From Cobetia marina (lineage in GTDB: Bacteria; Pseudomonadota; Gammaproteobacteria; Pseudomonadales; Halomonadaceae), in assembly GCF_001720485.1 (NCBI RefSeq), contig NZ_CP017114.1:2790001-2854000 (forward strand): a stretch of 64,000 nt of DNA, read 5' to 3'. The notes below the pieces were generated by a model, which worked only from the letters and a program-made list of their open reading frames with translations, ran no database searches and was not told where the DNA came from. Positions 54,464-62,302 of this stretch are shown in pieces. Numbering within the stretch: the first letter of the stretch is position 1; each line of letters opens with the position of its first letter. Position numbers and translations under genes: made by a program.

Positions 54464-54498
54464 GGCAAGCGCTTCCTGCAAAGGGAAGACGGCCAACC

Positions 54499-54538
54499 AC
54501 ACGACGCCCCCGCCGGTTACCCGGCGGGGGCGTCGTGT
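54499..54538. terminator. Hairpin terminator between tctA and the IclR gene
   Basis: ACACGACGCCCCCGCCGG-ttac-CCGGCGGGGGCGTCGTGT, an 18-bp perfect stem between convergent genes. Confidence 0.9.
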
Positions 54539-54554
54539 CATTCAGCCCTCCTCT

Positions 54555-55223
54555 TCACCTGGCGCTCTGCTGCCACTCCTGCATCAGCTGCCGTGCCTGG
54601 CCGGGCGTCAGGCGAGCCGATGGGCCGCTGAGCATGATGACTTCCGCCGGGCCCAAGCCTTCATCGTGATGCGGGGCGACGCTCACGGCCAGGGCTGCCA
54701 CCGTCAGTCCTGCGGCCTCACCGACCTCGATCTCGCCACTGTCGATGCAGTGATGCAGCAAGGCGGATAGCGCCTCCTCGATCCATTCCCCCTCCTCCAG
54801 CTGATGGCGCAGCGGCGCCTCACTGACGCGAACATAGCGACAGATCGCCTGACGGGGGCGGGTCAGTCCCTCGACGGGACGCGCCTGCGCAGCCGGGCCA
54901 TGCTCGACCAGCAGCAGGCTGGCCGTCTCACCACTGGCCGCATGCAGGCGTGCCAGCCAGCCACGCTGCAGGGTCTCGCGGGCATCGAGTCCGGGTGCCA
55001 GCTCGGCGAAGCGCCCAAGCGCCGCGCCGATGGCATAGATTCCATGGCTGTCACGCGTCACGTAGCCGAAATGCTCGAGCGAGCCCATCAGACGCAGAAT
55101 CGTGCTCTTGTAGAAACCGCTGGCCTGGGCCAGCTCGTTGAGCGTCAGACGAGGCGTCTCGGGGGTGAAGGCTTCCAGCAGGGTCAAGGCACGCTCGACC
55201 GCTTCCACGCGTTGATTGGCCAT
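54555..55223 (-). CDS. IclR-family transcriptional regulator
   Basis: 222 residues. N-terminal winged helix (AVERALTLLEAFTPETPRLTLNELAQASGFYKSTILRLMGSLEHFGYV) and a C-terminal IclR effector domain. It probably controls tctCBA and itself, since both promoters carry the same GTTCTG-N5-CAGAAC palindrome. ATG at 55223 gives the standard N-terminus; its ribosome site (AGGGGA) is rather distant. Confidence 0.86.
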   Translation of the reverse strand: MANQRVEAVERALTLLEAFTPETPRLTLNELAQASGFYKSTILRLMGSLEHFGYVTRDSHGIYAIGAALGRFAELAPGLDARETLQRGWLARLHAASGETASLLLVEHGPAAQARPVEGLTRPRQAICRYVRVSEAPLRHQLEEGEWIEEALSALLHHCIDSGEIEVGEAAGLTVAALAVSVAPHHDEGLGPAEVIMLSGPSARLTPGQARQLMQEWQQSAR

Positions 55224-55293
55224 GATTCGGCATTCCCCTTGGATGGACGGGTCACTCATGACCCTGCGGATGTCGCGAGAATCATGCCATATC

Positions 55294-55310
55294 GTTCTGC
55301 CAGACAGAAC
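55294..55310. promoter_or_regulatory. IclR-type operator at the iclR promoter
   Basis: GTTCTGCCAGACAGAAC, the same 17-bp design as the site upstream of tctC (14 of 17 positions identical). About 70 bp upstream of the regulator start, consistent with autoregulation. Confidence 0.75.
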
Positions 55311-55401
55311 ATCACCCGACACGCCGGACTGACGATGGCGCCGGACAGGCGTGGTAGAATGCCCCATCATTCCCTCGGCTCTGCCCGCACAAGGTTCGCT
55401 C

Positions 55402-55767
55402 ATGACCATCTTCATCATTACCTTCGTGGTCTGCCTGATCGTCAGCGTCGGCACTGTCGCTCTGCTCATGATGTCGCGCACACCGCGATTTCGTACCGAT
55501 TTCAGTGATATCGCCCGCGTGCTGGATCAGGCGGTCAGCGGCGAGATCAACGAGAACGAGTGGCATAGCGTGATCGGCTACCCGATTCGTCATGATGAAT
55601 ATCTGGAAAGCCTGCGCCGCCGCTGTCAGGGCATCTTCGACAAGCACGCCAGACCCTGGCAACTGGCGCAGGGCGGCGCGCTGTTCTCCCGCGAGGGCCG
55701 TGAGGAACTCAACGTCCTGCTGGGACACCTGCGCGCCCGCACGGGCGTGGCGGAGACCCGCGCCTGA
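55402..55767 (+). CDS. Small single-helix membrane protein, unknown function
   Basis: 121 residues: one N-terminal helix (MTIFIITFVVCLIVSVGTVALLMM) and a soluble, charged domain (FRTDFSDIARVLDQAVSGEINENEWHSVIGYPIRHDEYLESLRRRCQGIFDKH). I do not recognise a characterised family. Its TGA overlaps the ATG of the AraC gene (TGATG), so both are translated together. It may belong to the proline regulatory unit or simply precede it. Confidence 0.75.
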   Translation: MTIFIITFVVCLIVSVGTVALLMMSRTPRFRTDFSDIARVLDQAVSGEINENEWHSVIGYPIRHDEYLESLRRRCQGIFDKHARPWQLAQGGALFSREGREELNVLLGHLRARTGVAETRA

Positions 55768-56525
55768 TGGTCAACAGCGAGATGCGCCTGATCCCGCTTT
55801 CCAACCTGCGGGAACACCATGATCACAGCTACCACCAGCTGGTGATCGGGCTGGATGGGCTGGCCGAATTCGAGATCGAAGGCCAGGGCGGCGAGATTCG
55901 CCCCCTGACCGGCTGTATCGTGCCAGCAGACCACGTGCACTATTACGCGGGCATCGGCGAGAATCGCCAGTTGATTCTGGACCTGCCGGATGACGCGCCC
56001 TATCTGACCGGTCAGCATCGTGACCTGAAGCGTCTGTTCGAGCGCCCGCGCTTCTTCACGCTGGATACCCGGCTGCGCGGCTATCTGGAATTCATGCTCG
56101 CCGAGGTCAATGATTATCAGCAGGCCCCCGGCGACCTGCTGGCTGCCACCTTCCTCGCCTGCCTCAACTCGCGTATCGCCGAGCCGATGAGCGCCCTGAA
56201 CGGCACCGGCCGCCAGCTGGATCTGGTCGCCCTGAACCGCTTCATCGATGCCAACCTGCATCGCCGACTGAGCGTGGCGGATCTGGCACGTCAGTCCCAC
56301 CTGTCCGAACAGCATTTCAGTGAGCGCTTTCGCGTGTTGACGGGGCTTTCGCCCTATCAGTACCTGCTGCGCCGCCGCCTGGACGAAGCGCGCCATCTGC
56401 TGGACAGCAGCGACCTCTCCCTGTCGCAGATTGCCGAGCGCTGCGGATTCGCGAATCAGAGCGCACTCTCGCACGCCTTCCGCAAGCACCTCGGTTTCCC
56501 GCCTTCCGCACTGCGCAAGTCCTGA
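55767..56525 (+). CDS. AraC-family regulator of proline utilisation, PruR-like
   Basis: 252 residues: N-terminal cupin-like ligand domain (LREHHDHSYHQLVIGLDGLAEFEIEGQGGEIRPLTGCIVPADHVHYY) and C-terminal double helix-turn-helix (RLSVADLARQSHLSEQHFSERFRVLTGLSPYQYLLRRRLDEARHLLD; SLSQIAERCGFANQSALSHAFRKHLGFPPSALRK). Located directly upstream of putA, as PruR is in Pseudomonas. The PutA here lacks its own DNA-binding domain, so an external activator is expected. Proline as effector is inferred. Confidence 0.85.
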   Translation: MVNSEMRLIPLSNLREHHDHSYHQLVIGLDGLAEFEIEGQGGEIRPLTGCIVPADHVHYYAGIGENRQLILDLPDDAPYLTGQHRDLKRLFERPRFFTLDTRLRGYLEFMLAEVNDYQQAPGDLLAATFLACLNSRIAEPMSALNGTGRQLDLVALNRFIDANLHRRLSVADLARQSHLSEQHFSERFRVLTGLSPYQYLLRRRLDEARHLLDSSDLSLSQIAERCGFANQSALSHAFRKHLGFPPSALRKS

Positions 56526-56933
56526 ACGCCCCCACCCAGCGTCTCCCGATCGCAAGCTCTGACCACAAGCGCTGAGCGCCAGCGCTGATCACAAGCCCTG
56601 AACGCAAGCCCCGGCCAGGGGCGCTGTCCTTAGAGCGTGACCGGCAGGGATCTGACACAGGACACTCCGACCTTGGTCTAACAAGTTCACAGCAATTGAC
56701 GTCATGCTTTTCGACGAAGGTCGCAGATGGCGGCAGGTTTCACGCCACGCCCGTGGATTTGACACGCGCAGCCGAGAAATTGGAAAGACCCGCCCCCCTG
56801 CACCACCCTACATTCACCGGTATCCAACAAGACGTGCCGATGTCCCGCCCGGATGCGCCTCGCATCACCTTCGCGCATCGTGCCCGGCAATCCTATCTGG
56901 CGTAATGCCACCCAGCAGCAGGGGGTTTGCTCA
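56526..56933. other. Regulatory region upstream of putA
   Basis: 408 bp without a gene. After a 13-bp repeat array it contains an inverted repeat CGACCTT (56668-56674) / AAGGTCG (56717-56723) around a TTGACG sequence (56696-56701) that could be a -35 box. Candidate target of the upstream AraC-type regulator. Confidence 0.45.
56552..56616. repeat. 13-bp degenerate tandem repeat x5 after the PruR-like gene
   Basis: CGCAAGCTCTGAC, CACAAGCGCTGAG, CGCCAGCGCTGAT, CACAAGCCCTGAA, CGCAAGCCCCGGC. Starts 27 bp after the regulator stop codon. Confidence 0.82.
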
Positions 56934-59900
56934 ATGACCACCGTCACTCCGGCCGTTCCGGCCACTACCCAGCCGTCCGATTCCCTCAAGGAAACGCCGC
57001 GTACCGCTTGCCCGCTGGGCGAGACGGTGCTGCGTGCCGACGAGATTCTGGCGCCGAATACCTGGCAACGCGATCCGAGCAAGCTGTTCTCACGGGTCAG
57101 CGACCACTATCTGGTCGACGAAGATGGTTTCGTGGCTGAGCTGGTCAAGCTGCTGGACGTCAACGATGCCGACATCAAGCGTGTCGGTGACAAGGCCGCG
57201 GAGCTTGTCCGCGAGATTCGCACCATGGACACCGCCGTCGATTCCATCGACGAGCTGCTGCAGCAATACAGCCTCGACACCCAGGAAGGCGTGCTGCTGA
57301 TGTGCCTGGCCGAGGCGCTGCTGCGCATTCCGGACAAGGACACCGCCGATGCGCTGATCGAGGACAAGCTGGGCGTGGCCGACTGGAAATCCCACCTCGG
57401 CCAGAGCGAGTCCTGGTTCGTCAATGCCTCCACCTGGGGCCTTCTGATGACCGGCAACGTCATCAAGATGGATCTGCCCAAGAATGACGGCAAGCCGGCG
57501 ACCTTCATCAATCGCATGGTCAACCGCATGGGCGAGCCGGTCATCCGTCGCGCCATGTATCAGGCCATGAAGATCATGGGCAAGCAGTTCGTGCTGGGCC
57601 GTGACATCAAGGAAGCGCTCAAGCGCTCCCAGCCGCAGTTCGAGAAGGGCTACACCTACTCCTACGACATGCTCGGCGAAGCCGCCTGCACGCGTGCCGA
57701 TGCCAAGGGCTACTTCGATGACTACGCGCGCGCCATTCGCACCGTGGGCGAGACCTCTCGCAAGCTGAAGGCCGCGACGCCGTCACCGTCGGTCTCCATC
57801 AAGCTGTCCGCCCTGCACCCGCGTTATGAATTCGGCCGTCGCGAGCAGATTCTGGAAGAGCTGGTCGCCAGCGTGCGCGAACTGGTCAGCATCGCGCGCG
57901 AACTGGAAGTCGCCATCACCATCGATGCCGAAGAGGTCGATCGCCTCGAGCTGTCGCTGGAAGTCTTCCGCGCCGTCTACGAGAGCGACACCTGCCGCGG
58001 CTGGGGCAAGTTCGGTCTGGTGGTGCAGGCCTACTCCACCCGCGCTCTGCCGACGCTTCAGTATCTGAACCGCATCGCCGACCTGCAGGGTGACGAGATC
58101 CCGCTGCGCCTGGTCAAGGGCGCCTACTGGGACAGCGAGATCAAGGAATCCCAGGAGCTGGGGGTCGACGGCTATCCGGTCTTCACTCGCAAGGCCTCCA
58201 CCGATGTCAGCTATCTGGCCTGCGTGCGCTTCCTGCTGTCCGAGAACACCCGTGGCCGCATCTATCCGCAGTTCGCGACCCACAACGCTCACACCATCAG
58301 CACCATTCTGGACGTGGCCAACTCAGGCGAGACGCGTCAGTTCGAATTCCAGCGTCTGCACGGCATGGGCGAGGCGCTGTACGACGCCGCCCTCAAGCGC
58401 GCTCCCGAAGGGACCTGGTGCCGTATCTATGCGCCGGTCGGTGCCCACAAGGACCTGCTCCCCTACCTGGTGCGTCGCCTGCTGGAGAACGGCGCCAACT
58501 CCTCGTTCGTCCACCAGCTGGTCGACCCGCGCGTGCCGGTCGAGAGCCTGTGCGTTCACCCGGTCACCACGCTCTCCCAGTTCAAGAGCTACCACAATCC
58601 GCGTATCGCTCTACCGCCGCATATCTATGGCGAGGGCCGTCGCAACTCACGCGGCATCAATCTGAACATCAACAGCCAGTACCAGCCGCTGATGGACGAG
58701 ATGGCCAGGTTCATGGACAGCACCTACGACGTGCGTCCGCAGCTGGCCTTCGATGTCGACGCCAATGCCGAACGACGTCAAGCCGTGACCTGCCCGTTCG
58801 ATCGCCGCGTCACCGTGGGCCACGTGCAGTGGACCAGCGCCGATGAAGCCTCCCGCGCCATCGACGCCGCCTGGGCCGCCTTCCCGCGCTGGGAGATGAC
58901 CCCGGTCGAGGAGCGTGCTGCCATCCTCGAGCGCTTTGGCGATCTGATGGAAGCCCATACCGCGGAGCTGATGACCCTGTGCTCCCGAGAGGGCGGCAAG
59001 CTTCTGACCGATGGCATCGCCGAGATTCGCGAAGCCGTCGACTTCTGCCGCTACTACGCCAACCGTGCGCGTGCCGACTTCGGTGCCCCCACCGTCCTGC
59101 GTGGCCCGACCGGCGAGCACAACGAGATCGTGCTGGGCGGCAAGGGCGTGTTCGCCTGCATCAGCCCCTGGAACTTCCCGGTCGCGATCTTCTGCGGTCA
59201 GATGGTCGCCGCGGCCGTCACCGGTAACACCGTGGTCGCCAAACCGGCCGAGCAGACCTCGCTGGTCGCGCACCGTGTCGTCGAGCTACTGCGTGAAGCC
59301 GGCATGCCGCGGGATGTCGTGCAGCTGCTGCCGGGCGATGGCCCGACCGTGGGCAGCGTGCTCTCCAGCGACCCGCGCATCACCGGCGTCTGCTTCACCG
59401 GCTCCACCCAGACCGCCCAGATCATCAACCGCTCTCTGGCGGCACGTGAAAATGCCCCGCTGCCGAGTCTGATCGCCGAGACCGGTGGCCTCAACGCCAT
59501 GATCGTCGACTCCACCGCCCTGCCGGAGCAGGTCGTCAATGACGTGGTGCAGTCCGCCTTCCAGAGCGCCGGGCAGCGCTGTTCCGCCCTGCGTGTGCTC
59601 TACGTCCAGGAAGATGTCGCCGAGCGCGTCATCAGCCTGCTCAAGGGCGCAATGGATGAGCTGAAGATCGGCGATCCGCGCGATCTGGGCACTGATGTCG
59701 GCCCGGTCATCGATGAAGAGGCACGCGCCGGTCTGCTCAAGCACATCGAGGAATATCGTGCCCAGGGCCGCGTGGTGGCGGAAGCCCGCATGGACCCGGC
59801 GCACACCGCCGAAGGCACCTTCGTCGCGCCGATCGCGCTGCGCATCGACGGCATCGACAGCCTGGAAAGCGAGCAGTTCGGGCCGATCCTGCACATCGCC

Positions 59901-60224
59901 ACCTGGAAAGGCGGCGATATCGACAAGGTCATCGATACCATCAATGGCCTGGGCTATGGCCTGACCTTCGGTGTGCATTCCCGAAACGAAAGTTTTGCTA
60001 ATGCAGTTGCACAGAAAATTCGTGTTGGTAATGTCTACGTCAACAGGAATATCATCGGCGCAGTGGTGGGTGTACAGCCGTTTGGTGGTCAGGGCTTCTC
60101 CGGTACCGGTCCGAAAGCCGGCGGCCCCCACTACCTGCACCGTTTCGCCACCGAGAAGACCCGTACCATCAACACCACGGCACTCGGCGGCAACGCGTCT
60201 CTTCTGGCCATGGGCGACGAATGA
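56934..60224 (+). CDS. putA: Bifunctional proline dehydrogenase / delta-1-pyrroline-5-carboxylate dehydrogenase
   Basis: 1096-residue PutA oxidising proline to glutamate in two steps. The N-terminal half is the FAD-dependent PRODH barrel (SVSIKLSALHPRYEFGRREQ, VVQAYSTRALPTLQYL, LRLVKGAYWDSEIK, RIYAPVGAHKDLLPYLVRRLLENGANSSFV). The C-terminal half is the NAD-dependent aldehyde dehydrogenase (CISPWNFPVAIFCGQ, CFTGSTQTAQIIN, LIAETGGLNAMIVD, catalytic Cys in SAGQRCSALR, EQFGPILH). The ribbon-helix-helix DNA-binding domain of E. coli PutA is absent. Codon use turns AT-rich for about 30 codons at 59975-60070. Start has AGGGGG upstream. Confidence 0.95.
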   Translation: MTTVTPAVPATTQPSDSLKETPRTACPLGETVLRADEILAPNTWQRDPSKLFSRVSDHYLVDEDGFVAELVKLLDVNDADIKRVGDKAAELVREIRTMDTAVDSIDELLQQYSLDTQEGVLLMCLAEALLRIPDKDTADALIEDKLGVADWKSHLGQSESWFVNASTWGLLMTGNVIKMDLPKNDGKPATFINRMVNRMGEPVIRRAMYQAMKIMGKQFVLGRDIKEALKRSQPQFEKGYTYSYDMLGEAACTRADAKGYFDDYARAIRTVGETSRKLKAATPSPSVSIKLSALHPRYEFGRREQILEELVASVRELVSIARELEVAITIDAEEVDRLELSLEVFRAVYESDTCRGWGKFGLVVQAYSTRALPTLQYLNRIADLQGDEIPLRLVKGAYWDSEIKESQELGVDGYPVFTRKASTDVSYLACVRFLLSENTRGRIYPQFATHNAHTISTILDVANSGETRQFEFQRLHGMGEALYDAALKRAPEGTWCRIYAPVGAHKDLLPYLVRRLLENGANSSFVHQLVDPRVPVESLCVHPVTTLSQFKSYHNPRIALPPHIYGEGRRNSRGINLNINSQYQPLMDEMARFMDSTYDVRPQLAFDVDANAERRQAVTCPFDRRVTVGHVQWTSADEASRAIDAAWAAFPRWEMTPVEERAAILERFGDLMEAHTAELMTLCSREGGKLLTDGIAEIREAVDFCRYYANRARADFGAPTVLRGPTGEHNEIVLGGKGVFACISPWNFPVAIFCGQMVAAAVTGNTVVAKPAEQTSLVAHRVVELLREAGMPRDVVQLLPGDGPTVGSVLSSDPRITGVCFTGSTQTAQIINRSLAARENAPLPSLIAETGGLNAMIVDSTALPEQVVNDVVQSAFQSAGQRCSALRVLYVQEDVAERVISLLKGAMDELKIGDPRDLGTDVGPVIDEEARAGLLKHIEEYRAQGRVVAEARMDPAHTAEGTFVAPIALRIDGIDSLESEQFGPILHIATWKGGDIDKVIDTINGLGYGLTFGVHSRNESFANAVAQKIRVGNVYVNRNIIGAVVGVQPFGGQGFSGTGPKAGGPHYLHRFATEKTRTINTTALGGNASLLAMGDE

Positions 60225-60694
60225 TCGGCGCTATCGCCGGTGACGGGCTCGGCATGACGGGCCTGCACGACGAGTAGCATCGGTCCCGCCTGACAGAGGA
60301 CTGCATGCCGGACGTGCATGAAGTAGTCAGGCAATGGGCATCAGGACGATGCCTGGCACACCCTCTCTGCAGCACGGGGGGTGTGCTTCGGACACCGACA
60401 GGGATGCCACTTGGCAGACAGGCCGATTGACTGGCCTGCCCGCCAGGTGCCCTGCGGTGTCCGTTGCCGTTCTCCTGCTTGATTCGACGGCGACATGCGG
60501 GGACGGAGAGGCTTCAGATGATTCGTTTATGCGCTAGTCTGAACATATACAGAATGGCACCAGCCCTTGCAGGACGGTGACATTCGGTAGGTGCTCAGGG
60601 CCATGGCGGTGATGCACCAGGCGGTGCCATCTCCTCCGGGATTATCGGAACGCTCGACGTCCGACAACAATAAATGCAAAGGATTTACTCCACG
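60225..60694. other. Spacer between putA and putP
   Basis: 470 bp with no supported gene. A hairpin GCACACCC ... GGGTGTGC (60356-60386) could end putA transcription weakly. The AT-rich part near 60520-60560 probably holds a separate putP promoter. Confidence 0.45.
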
Positions 60695-62176
60695 ATGGTC
60701 GAAAATAGCCCCACAATTCTCATCACGTTTGCCGTCTATCTGGCGGTGATGCTTGGCATCGGCCTGCTGGCCTACAAGCGCACCTCCAACATGTCGGACT
60801 ACATCCTGGGCGGCCGCTCACTGGGCCCCTGGACCTCCGCGATTTCCGCCGGCGCCTCTGACATGTCCGGCTGGCTGCTGCTGGGCCTGCCGGGCGCGGC
60901 CTACCTCAGTGGTCTGTCCGCTGCCTGGATCGGCATCGGCCTGCTGGCCGGTACCTGGCTCAACTGGCTGATCGTCGCCAAGCGCCTGCGTATCTACAGC
61001 TTCGTCGCCAGCGACTCCCTGACGCTGCCGGATTACTTCGAGAAGCGCTTCCGCGACAACTCCAAGATGCTGCGTGTCATCTCGGCCGTCTTCATCCTGC
61101 TGTTCTTCCTCTTCTACACCAGCTCCGGTCTGGTGGCGGGCGGCAAGCTGTTCGAGACCGTCTTCGGCCTCGACTACACCATCGCCGTGACCGTCGGCAC
61201 CATCGCCATCGTGTCCTACACCTTCTTCGGCGGCTTCCTCGCCGTGTCGTGGACCGACCTCATCCAGGGCCTGATGATGGCCGCCGCGCTGATCGTGGTG
61301 CCCATCGTCGCGCTCACCGACATGGGTGGCGTGGCAGAAGCGAGCTCGCGCATCACCGCCGAGAACCCGCTGCTGCTGGAATGGTTCCGTGACGCCTCCA
61401 CCGGTGAAGCCCTGACGCTGGTCGGCATCATCTCGTCACTGGCCTGGGGTCTGGGCTACTTCGGTCAGCCGCACATCCTGGCGCGCTTCGCGGCCATCCG
61501 CAGCGAGAAGGATGTCGGCACCGCACGCACCATCGCCGTCATCTGGTCAGCCCTGGGGCTGTTCGCCGCCATCTGCATCGGCCTGCTGGGTCTCGTCTAT
61601 GTGCCGAAGGATCTGGCCGACAGCGAGAAGATCTTCATGGTCATGGTGAACTTCATCTTCCACCCGGCGGTCGCCGGCGTGCTGCTGGCCGCCATCCTGG
61701 CTGCCGTGATGTCCACCGCCGACTCCCAGCTGCTGGTGTCTTCCTCTGCGCTGGCCGATGACTTCTACAAGGCACTGTTCAAGAAGGACGCGACCCAGTC
61801 CGAGCTGGTGTGGGTCGGCCGCTTCGCCGTGATCGGCATCGCCATCATCGCGTGGGTGCTGGCACTGGACCCGAACTCCAGCGTACTGGGCCTGGTGTCC
61901 TACGCCTGGGCCGGCTTCGGCGCGGCCTTCGGTCCGGCGCTGATCATGTCGCTGTACTGGCGTCGCATGAACCGCTTCGGCGCTCTGGCCGGCATCATCG
62001 TCGGTGGCGTGACCGTGGTGGTCTGGAAGCAGCTGTCCGGTGGCATCTTCGACCTCTACGAGATCGTGCCGGGCGTCATCTTCGCCTACATCGCCATCTA
62101 CGTGGTCAGCATCATGACCGCAGCGCCGAGCGATGAGATCACCGACGAATTCGAACAGGTCGAGAACCACGCCTGA
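60695..62176 (+). CDS. putP: Sodium/proline symporter
   Basis: 493-residue SSS-family transporter with 13 expected helices; imports proline with Na+. Conserved: DYILGGRSLGPWTSAISAGASDMSGWLLLGLPGAAY (helix 2, Na+ and proline contacts), YTFFGGFLAVSWTDLIQG, YFGQPHILARFAAI and AAVMSTADSQLLVSSSALADDFYK. The ATG at 60695 matches the usual start (MVENSPTILITFAVYLAVML); an ATG at 60674 would add seven residues. Supplies proline to PutA and, in salty habitats, as osmoprotectant. Confidence 0.94.
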   Translation: MVENSPTILITFAVYLAVMLGIGLLAYKRTSNMSDYILGGRSLGPWTSAISAGASDMSGWLLLGLPGAAYLSGLSAAWIGIGLLAGTWLNWLIVAKRLRIYSFVASDSLTLPDYFEKRFRDNSKMLRVISAVFILLFFLFYTSSGLVAGGKLFETVFGLDYTIAVTVGTIAIVSYTFFGGFLAVSWTDLIQGLMMAAALIVVPIVALTDMGGVAEASSRITAENPLLLEWFRDASTGEALTLVGIISSLAWGLGYFGQPHILARFAAIRSEKDVGTARTIAVIWSALGLFAAICIGLLGLVYVPKDLADSEKIFMVMVNFIFHPAVAGVLLAAILAAVMSTADSQLLVSSSALADDFYKALFKKDATQSELVWVGRFAVIGIAIIAWVLALDPNSSVLGLVSYAWAGFGAAFGPALIMSLYWRRMNRFGALAGIIVGGVTVVVWKQLSGGIFDLYEIVPGVIFAYIAIYVVSIMTAAPSDEITDEFEQVENHA

Positions 62177-62203
62177 TCGAACTCGGCAGCATGATCTGCC
62201 GTG

Positions 62204-62245
62204 AGACACGACAACGCCGCCCCTCGGGGCGGCGTTGTCGTGTCT
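62204..62245. terminator. Strong bidirectional terminator after putP
   Basis: AGACACGACAACGCCGCCC-CTCG-GGGCGGCGTTGTCGTGTCT: a 19-bp perfect stem with CTCG loop, shared by the convergent GtrII-like gene. The ACGACAACG outer stem and loop recur in the terminator at 44555. Confidence 0.92.
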
Positions 62246-62301
62246 GGATAAGCGTCTGGGCAAGCGCCTGGGCAAGCGCCTGGGCAAGCGTCTGGACGCA
62301 C
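62242..62301. repeat. 12-bp tandem repeat x4-5 abutting the GtrII-like stop codon
   Basis: Units GTCTGGATAAGC, GTCTGGGCAAGC, GCCTGGGCAAGC, GCCTGGGCAAGC, GTCTGGACGCAC, ending 1 bp from the stop codon of the minus-strand gene. Confidence 0.9.
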
Positions 62302-62302
62302 G

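Noticed and set aside
52847..54541. 564-codon minus-strand frame opposite tctA
   Set aside because: Antisense shadow of TctA, extremely His/Asp/Gln-rich.
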